Shown here one piece after another: positions 53,701-62,700 of a DNA stretch of 64,000 nt. The notes below the pieces were generated by a model that saw nothing but the letters and a program-made list of their open reading frames with translations, searched no databases and was not told where the DNA came from. The DNA is from Symbiodinium natans (Eukaryota; Sar; Dinophyceae; Suessiales; Symbiodiniaceae). The stretch spans positions 184,001 through 248,000 of the forward strand of contig CAJNDS010002718.1 in NCBI GenBank assembly GCA_905221605.1, read 5' to 3'. The position numbers and the translations under genes are program-made. How positions within the stretch are numbered: position 1 is the stretch's first letter; each line of letters begins with the position of its first letter.

Positions 53701-56700
53701 TGCAATGCTTCGGCGTGCTCCTCGCCTGGCTCGCCTCCAAGCTCTGTCTGCATAGCTGTATATGCATTGAGAGCCAAGGCTAATGCACTGTCATCAACCC
53801 ATTCGCCTTCGTCTTCCTCGATCTCATGCTCCTCGGCTACATAGGCCTGACTTTCTGGCTCCTGGTACTCATACTCGTCATCCTCCACGAAACCCTGTGT
53901 CATGTAACCGTACCGAGGCTTCTGCTGAAATGAGGTATTCTCCCACCGGGGCTTGGACCATGTTCTAGCGGCAGGCTTGTCTTTCTCAACGAGCAAGCGT
54001 TCACGCATATGCACAACACTATGATGCTTGATCAATACGCGCGCATACTCATCTACTGTCTCGGCTTGTGCTGCGGTGCGCACCATGAGCTGCTCTTGGC
54101 GCGACAAACCAGACAGTTCCACAAGGAGATTGGCACGCATGGCCTCTGACAACCTGACTTCTGGGTCCAATTCCCTTAGGGTAACCCACCAGCGCTTTCG
54201 CCGGGAAATGTAAGACAACATCGGCTCCCCTGATTGTTTGGACAAGGGACCTGTCAGCAACTGGCCTTGCCTGAACAATTCCGATGCCTCTTCCCCCTGC
54301 AAGGGAAATGCTTGGTCTTTGACCTTCTGAATGAGAAGATCAATGCCGTCGTGCTTCAACAACCTCTCGAGACCTATGTCTCGGGCGATAAGAAAGGCGT
54401 CGCCACGGAGGCCTTCCAGCGTCTTCTGAACTGCATCAGACATGTCAAGATCACTATCGCGGACCGAAGCGAGTGTGGGAACAGGCTCAGTCTCAACCGA
54501 AGCTTGCCCGTCGTCCTCAACCTCATAATCTTGTGGCTGTTGCTCTTCTTCGCCACCGTCTCCTGACGACATGGACTCCGCACCGGCCTGGCGGCCGCGC
54601 CGGCGTCCTGGGGCACTTGAAGGACTGGCTGCCATTCCACTGCTCTCATCACCTGTGTGACGGTCCGGGGATCTTATGCCACCACCTACCCACTTTCGTG
54701 GGGATGCAGAACGGCTGAGTTGGTGGCTGGAACGAAGGTCTTTCAAGACCTCTCGACGCTGCCTTTCACGATGCTGGGATACACGGGCACGTGTGCGAAA
54801 CTCCCAGTCGTGGAAGGACGCTGCGGAGCCGCTGTAAATGTAGCTTCCTGACTTGGTTTCTGCTGGGGTGTCAAGGCTAAGTACAGGGTCGTACTTTAAC
54901 CCAGCTACCGACATGGTGTCGGATTTGCGCAGTGCAGTGGTCTATTGTAGACTGGCAATGCTGACGTTCTTTCGGCTTCTTGGCTCACACCCAAATCCCC
55001 CTTAGCTTTCTCTTCCGGACGAGATTGCTGCGAGGAATGAAAAACGTGTCACTGAGCTCCACAGCTCCGCTACCAGTTTCAGAAGCGGGGTACTGGGGCC
55101 GGAGTCACAGTGACTAGACTACGTAGCTTGCTTTTTCCGATTGAGCCCAAGGCGCCTGTCATGCAGGAACTTGTCTCATGAATGCTATTTGACGCTTGCA
55201 TGTTTGTTCATGCCTATACAAGTGTTCGTCTAACAGCTTCTGCACTATACGAAATCCAACTCGGCGCTTGTGTACAGGAAAATCTCACAACCCTTAACCC
55301 TAAACCCTAAACCCTAAACCCCTAAACCCTAAACCTGAATCTCTCTTGGGGGGGCACTTCTGGAGGGCCTTGACATCCTTCATGAAGCCCTGCAGCTCTA
55401 CTCCATGTGGTTGAGGGTTTAGGGTTTGGGGTTTAAAGGTCTGGGGTTTAGGGTTGGGGTTTAGGGCTGAGGGCTTAGGGTTCAGGGGTTTGGCTTGATA
55501 GGCTTCTAGGCGTGTGTTTAAGGGAACCCTCCACCCCCTTAAACCCCGAAATTGGGAGTTCGGGCACTGTTACCCAGCACTTTGCTTGGCGGACCCCGGG
55601 CTTCTTCAGCATCCCAACCCAAGAACCCATTCAGGGGCCACGTTCAGGGACCTGAAAGGTCCCTTTAAAGGGAGGCCTTCAGCTCCCTTAGCACTACGTA
55701 GAGCCGACAGGGCCAGCACAACTCATACGAGCACAAGGGCTTAGGGGGTTTGTATTCTTAGGGCTTAGTATCTCGTAATCCCGAAGCCTGAAACCGGCCC
55801 AGGACATTCATTCGACCCTCTGCTGTGCTTCTTAGCATGCTCAACAATCGTTTGGGTTCGCTGTCCAGCAATGCTTTTCTTGATGCCATAGGCCTCGCCA
55901 ACCTGGATATGAAAACCGCAATGGCGATTGACATCTTGACCTGAACGCTTCTCGGGATGTTCTTTACCTGCACCCAATAGTCAGATTGACCATCGCAATC
56001 TGGTTCTTCTCGTCATCATCAACGAGTTGTTGAGGCTGAAAGGCTTTCCGGTTCAGAGGCCTAGAATCTACCCTAAACCCTAAACCCTAAACCGAAAAAA
56101 AAAACTTAAACCCCCAAATCAGGGTGCATAGGGCTTATCAGCAAAACTTTAGGCCGTTAGGGTTGAAGAGATTCAACCCGAAGCCCGAAATTCAATAGGG
56201 CACTTGGGTTCTGTGGGATTCCTAGACCCTAAGCCCTTTAAACCCTAAACCCCAAACCCTGGCGTGTCAGGTTTACGGCAGCACGCCCGACGCCTGATCC
56301 TTGTTCATGATCGTCATGGACTTCAAGGGCATCTTGAGACCTCGACAGCTGGGGTAATATAGGGGCCTTAATGGTTAGAATCGGGTTTTGGGGGAGGGGG
56401 GGGTTACTATATGCTATAGTTATATAGGAGCCATAAGGGAATACTACTAGTAAATTATTCCGACCCCTATGCTGGCTGGGGTTCAAAGTTTAGCTCAGGG
56501 TTTTTGTTCAGATTAAGGGTTTAGGGTCCAAGGCCTCAGGGCCTACTGAGAGGGCCCTGAAAAGGTGTAAGTGCCGTCGTAGATAGAAATATGGTAGAGA
56601 GAGTTTTGGTGCAGAGTCCCTGAACCTCAAACCCTACATCCCAGCAATCATCTTACAATAAGGTTAAAATCCAATTTCTTCGGCTGGTTGGTGTTTTAAA

Positions 56701-59700
56701 AGGGAGGTCGGAAATCACAAAGCTTCCCAGAATCAGAGCACACACACATAGAGAGTGGGCTAGGAACTGGGGGCTTGGCCCACTTTCCTTCTTTCCCGGC
56801 AGGTTCGGCCAAGTTCCACCACGGACTGCATTCGCCTGCGGCTGAGGCTGCCAGGCTGATCGATGCGAGCTGACCTATGTCGGACCTATGTGGCTGCGCC
56901 TGGTCTGAACCCTTAAAGCCTAAGGCCTGAACCCCTGAAATCCTTATAAGCAACTTAAGCCCTGGAACCCCTGGGCCCCTGAATCCCCTGAACCCGAGAC
57001 GCCAATGCCAGGGGCGAAGCCAGGCATCTTATCAGCACTTTCGAAGACTTTCAAATTGCATTTTCGGATTTAGAACTATTGTATACTAGGCGTTTAGAAC
57101 CTACGTGTTGGGCGTTGTGTTGGGTGTAGGTACGCGACTTGCCGCTGCCCCGTCTCAAGACAGAGCTCGCCCCCTGGAAGGGACAGCGGGCAGCTACCTG
57201 CAGCGCGCAGACGATGGAGAAGTTTACACGGCATCAGTGAGCGACCAGCGCCAGAGCCGGCGCCAGAGGCAGCTCATGCGCCAGGCACCAGGGCCAGCGC
57301 GCACGCGGCGAGAAGCGACTTTGGACCTTCTGATCATCAGAAGCCACCGTGCTTGGAGTCAATCTTGGACCACTGGACCGTGAGCTGGACAAGTGGGCTG
57401 ATTGCCAGCAAATTGTGACTTTAGTTCAATAGCTGCATTCGATGGCGTTTCACGCAATCGCGCCTTCGTTGCGATGACTTCCGCGGAAAGGACGAGCGGA
57501 CAGGCGCCAGTGAACCAACACATATAGCTGGTAATTAAGTTGGGCAGTTCTTTGGCGCTCTTCATAATGTGGTTCATAGATGCCTGGGTGTTGGCCAAGC
57601 CGCAAGCTAGGCTTATGTTGCTGCACGCATCCTGGATACGACTCTGGGCAGAGCTGCAGGAGCGCGTACGCTAAGGATTATGACCTTTCTAAAACTGGGA
57701 AGTAGCATCGATGAAAGCCCTGAAGACCTCAATCAGCTCATTTTCGCACACCCAAATAAAAACAAGCCGCCTGACCGCCTGCGTGATGTCCTCATTGATG
57801 GCCTCAGTCATCAAACAGGTTGGGTGTCTAGAATTGACTTTGCACATGATGCCCAGGGGCTAGCGCGCAAGAATGACAACGACCTTCAACAAGCCTCATG
57901 CTCAGACCTTCAGCAGCTCGCAGCAAGCAACAGCGGCACCAAACTCCAGTCGCAAAACAACAAAAGGGTTTACCGCAGGGCTTAAGGTTCCGGACCTCCA
58001 GCTTGCCCGAAAACCTGAAGCCTGCGACCCAACTGTGGCCGCGCACACTGAGGTCCGGCTCGGGGATCATGACCCAGTGCACGGATTTCGCCTGGCGAAG
58101 TCTCGGCTCTGTGGAGGTCTCTTGTGGGGATTTTGGTTCAGGGCTCAAAGACTCACAGAGTTTTTTGGGCTAATGGGAGTGTCTGTGTAAGGACTGGGGG
58201 TGGGGGTGCGCGTGAGGGCTTAAGGCTTGCAGGGCCCCCGCTCCCCAGCCTTCATGGGGTGCCCGTCCGGCAGAGCTCGGGCCAAGTTTTGGTAGATGTG
58301 CCTGGCAGACGCTGCTTCTTTGGGTTTGGGACTCGATCCAGGATCCAGGGCTCAATGTGGGGCTTTCTCTTGCTGTTTTGGGAAGTGAAGAAGACTAGGG
58401 AGCCCAAACACATTATAACATTCGTTTTCAGTAACTTTGGAATTAAGGACAAGAAAGATGTTGGAACCCGAACCTTGAACTCGAAGAAAAGGGCCCCCAT
58501 TCATGCAAACTCAGCTTGGGCAATCCATGGATTCGATTCTGGCCTTCTCGTTATCATTCCTCGCGCCTTACTTAGGCTTATATACAGCTCTAGGGTGTAG
58601 TGTGGGGGCCTGGGGCCGAAAGATTTTGAGAATCAGCATGAGAGATCGTTTCAACACCAACAGCCTAAGTGCAACGATTTCCTCAGGCTCGAGGCCCTAC
58701 AACCCCTAAAGTCCTGAAGACCTAACAATGAGAACTCTAGAGCCCAAATCTCCAACATCGTAAAACCCTACTAACCTCCTGGAGCCGTACAACTCCCAAA
58801 CACCCCCAGAGCACCAACCCAACCTCCCGGTGCAGCCCCTCCGCCCCCACACACACTTGCATAGGGCATCTGCATCTGGTTCGTTTAGGGCTTCAGGTTT
58901 TCTTTTGGGGGGTGAAGGGGGTTTGTGCTTTTGGCGTCAAGCTTCGAGGGTCTGGGGACTATTGAAGGCTGCTACTGCTAGAGGTTTGGGGATTGAGTCA
59001 AGTACGAGAACTCAGGGTTAGGGATGTGGGGGTCCCTCATAACTTGCCCCAAGAGGAAGTTTCAACATGTGCCAGAGATACTCCGTGATGAAGGGGACAA
59101 CTGGCGCGAGGCAAACCTCAGCCAGCCAATGCATGAAAGAACGCGGAATCTCATTGTAGCCAAGGGTTCGAGCTCTACTAGAGTCTAGAGCGTGGGATGT
59201 AGGCGACGGGATTTGAGGTATGGGAACGCAAACATGGAGCCTCCTGTTTTAAGATTCACTGTGAAAGAAATCGAGCGAGTCACTGCACTACGCCCCTCCA
59301 GTTACAAACAACCAGCTTCAGGTACGAGTTGAGGTCTAGTCTGTGACACAAACCCCACAAACTGAAAGAGGATTTAAGGCCAAACCCGAAACTTCTTGAT
59401 TGCTAAACTCACTAGGCCTTAAGCATGGGCAACATTAACTTGAAGTCTTGAAGCGAGAGATGACATGGAAGGGAGGTGGAGACGTCTTCCACGAAATGTG
59501 TAAAAGGCCTTGAAGGGGACCCGCGTTTCAACAACCCCAAATGAATCAGGAGCATCCAGTTTGGGGTAGGGAAAAGTAACCTGCTAAACTTTTTGTCGAC
59601 GAACGTGTTCCTGACCTATAGCCAAGTAGCCCAAGCACCCTGACCCTAAACCTCCAACTCAGACATGAAGGAGGGGACCACTCGTCGCAGCAGCAACCGC

Positions 59701-62700
59701 GATGCCCAGGGTTTAGGGCTGAGTCCCACAGATTGAACCCTAAACCCTAAACCCTCAACCCTGAACCCTCAACCCTAAACCCTGAACCCTGAACCCTGAA
59801 CCCTAAACCCTGAACCCTGAACCCGAAACTGGCCGGGGGCGCAGTGACATTGAGCAGCACCTCGTAGAGGGCGCTCAGCGATGTGAACGCCTGGCTCCCC
59901 GAAACCCCACAAAGAGCCAGGGCCCAAGTCTGCCCAGTTTAGGGCTTACTATAGGGGCCTGAATAACTAGAGTACTAGAGGTAAATTTTCAAAGGGACCA
60001 TCAGGGAATACTATTGGTGATAATTCCGACCCCTATAGTAGGACTTAGGAATGCAGGGATTTGGGTGCAGGCTTCGGGTTCTGGATTCTGGAGCCTACAA
60101 ACCAAGCCCTACAAGACGAAAAAACATTGGAATGTAGAGGTCAAAGACCTAGACGCGTGGGGCGTTCGGGCTGCAGGCCCCCAACAGCCAGAACCCCTCT
60201 CCCACCACAAACCACGAACAAACTCGCCAGACGGATGATCGGTAGGGTTTAGGGCCTAGGGTTTAGGATTTTGGGTTTAGGGTTTAGGGATTTGGGGTTT
60301 AGGGTTTAGGGTGCACCCGGCCTCCTCCAAGCCATTGCTGCCTCGCATCCTGGACATGCTCAGGTTCAGGGTTCTGTACTCCCCTTAGAACCTCAATCAA
60401 AATGGTATTCTTTATAGCCTCTTGGGTTTTATATGAACAGACAGAGATTAAAAAATGATTCCCAATAAGGGGGATATAGGGTTAGGGCCCAAGACGTTGC
60501 GGAGGGGAGAGTGAGTCACGGGGGGTTTGGGTCCGGGTCCAAAGCTATATGAACCACGCCAGACCATAAACTCCTCAACCCTTTAGCTGTGTTGTTTCAA
60601 CTTCAACTTCTCCTGGCATTTCGGGCTTGCCGTTTTGACTTTGGTAGTTTGCGCACTTGTCGCAACATCGCGTATTCATCTACAAATCCTGACAGACTCC
60701 TCGGCTGGAGAGGCGTAAGGTTGAGCCAGCTCTTGCTGAAGGTCCCGTTGCGTCGGTGTACGAGCGGGCTTGTTGTTTCTGTTTGGGGCTTAGGGTTGAG
60801 AGCGCAGGCGAACACCCGAAACCGTACACCCTTCCATGACTGGAAAGGTCAGCGACGTTGAACAAAAAGGGAGCCGACACGAACCAGCCACTTTCCAGCA
60901 ACTGTATAGTCGGCCTTGAACCATGAGCTCTGAACGCCAAGGCCTAAGCCGTGAACCCTGAACCCCGAACCCCTACACCTGTCAACCCTTACGTTCTAAA
61001 CCCCAGAACACCCCTGAACCCTTCGACCCCATGACAAAAAAAACGCCCGAAGCACTTCATTACAAGCGCGCAAGGTGCCTGTCGCGGTTCAGCCGAACAT
61101 ACCTCTGCTTGTCCCAAAGGGTCTTTGGTAGGGCTTACGGCTTCGGGTTCTAGCGCACTCGGGTTCGGGGGAGAGGCATTCGGGTCCGGCAGGTTGGTGT
61201 TTAGAGAAACCCTAAGTAACCCCAAGCTCTCATGGGGCGCACACCCCTGCAGAGCGCCACGACGATGGAGGAGCGCAGCTGAAAACCCTGTAAGCACCAC
61301 GGAAACGCTAACATGCCAACCCGAACACCTCAAACCTTTGTTATTAGTAGCCGCGAACCCAGACCAACTTGAATACCTAAGCCCAAATAGTGCGAGCTTT
61401 ACGTCCAAACGAAAACAACCCCAACCCTAAACCACAGACCCCTGACCCCCACTCGTTGGGCTCTTAGACTTTTGACCCTGCATGCTGGGAACAGCACCCG
61501 AAAAGTTGAAGAACTGGCTATCCACGAATCTTACGAGCCCTAGACACAACTCAGGGGCACCAATTCGTCAGGTCCTCCAGAAAATCCCTGAGCGACAAGT
61601 CTGGCTCGGGATCTGTCACGACATATACACTCACCAGTACTACCAAAAAGGAACCTTATGTACACTCAACCCATAACAGTAACATAAACCCTACTTCAGG
61701 CAGTGTTTCGGGTCCACTTGTCTTGTGTTTTTGGGGTCGGCAACCTGTAAGACCCGAGATGGCTTAGGGTTGTAGGGTTTGTCAGGCTTCTGGACTTTCT
61801 GGGCGCCCGAGGCGTCTACAAGCGGCCAAAGGAGGGTTGCCCAGGCTCGAAGGCGGCAAGCAAGATTCAAAACCAACACACCTGCAAACCCGACACCCTT
61901 AGCCAAAGAAACTCTAAACCTTGTAAGCCGATTGTCAACATCCTAACACACCTTGCTCAGCCCTAACCCTGCATATACGTGCAAACCCTAATAGACATGA
62001 ACCCGCCCAATTAGCCGTGTGACCCGATAAATTCCGCAGGGCCCAAACCCTACAGCATAAAGCTCTAAACCGTATAAACCCAAAAAAGCCAACACAACCA
62101 CGCCAACCCTCTGCGCCCCTTAGCCATATGAAAGCACAAACATCCCCATTCAATCTATCAAACCCCACGCCGCGAACCCTGAAATGCCGGTGTTCTGGGG
62201 ATCTCTACACCAGCTGCGGAACGACCGTGTAGAGCCGATACGCCTCCATCTCCTGGAACGACCCCCTGCTCTACAGTCGGGCTCTTATGGTTCATAGAGT
62301 TTCTGGGAGTATATAGGGTTTAGGTTTTCGCGCCCCTATTTCGGGCTTGTAAGAGCTTAGTTTCTAGGTTTATGGGGTTTAGGGCTTAGCGCCCCCTATT
62401 TAGGGCTTGTAAGATTTTAGGATGGGGTCTGTGGGGGTTTGGGCAATTGCATTCGTCTCTTCCCAGTTCCATGAAGGACCCTACACGGCAGCTCAGTTTC
62501 TGAATTAGAAGGGTTTACGGTTTTAGGGGTTGGGAACAGCAAGGTTCAGGGTTGAAGGAAAAAAGGGATGGCGGGAAGAGGGCCCGAGAACGCGTCGGTT
62601 TGGGGCTTTAGGGCTTCGGGGCTTCGGGGCTTGAGGCATTTAGGGCTTGGCTTGGGCGGTACATGAAAAGTTCGTTTCCTGTGTTCCGTGGTTGAGGTTC

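Larger units (their letters stand above)
44480..55289 (-). mobile_element. Intact Ty1/copia LTR retrotransposon
   Basis: A 10,810-bp element with two 213-bp LTRs that look identical, two long open frames, a primer site and a 5-bp target duplication ACCCT (44475-44479 and 55290-55294). Order in ORF2 is integrase before reverse transcriptase, as in Ty1/copia. It was inserted into a CCCTAAA-type tract in an IleRS intron, in the same direction as the host gene. Identical LTRs and unbroken frames point to a young, possibly active copy. Confidence 0.95.
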
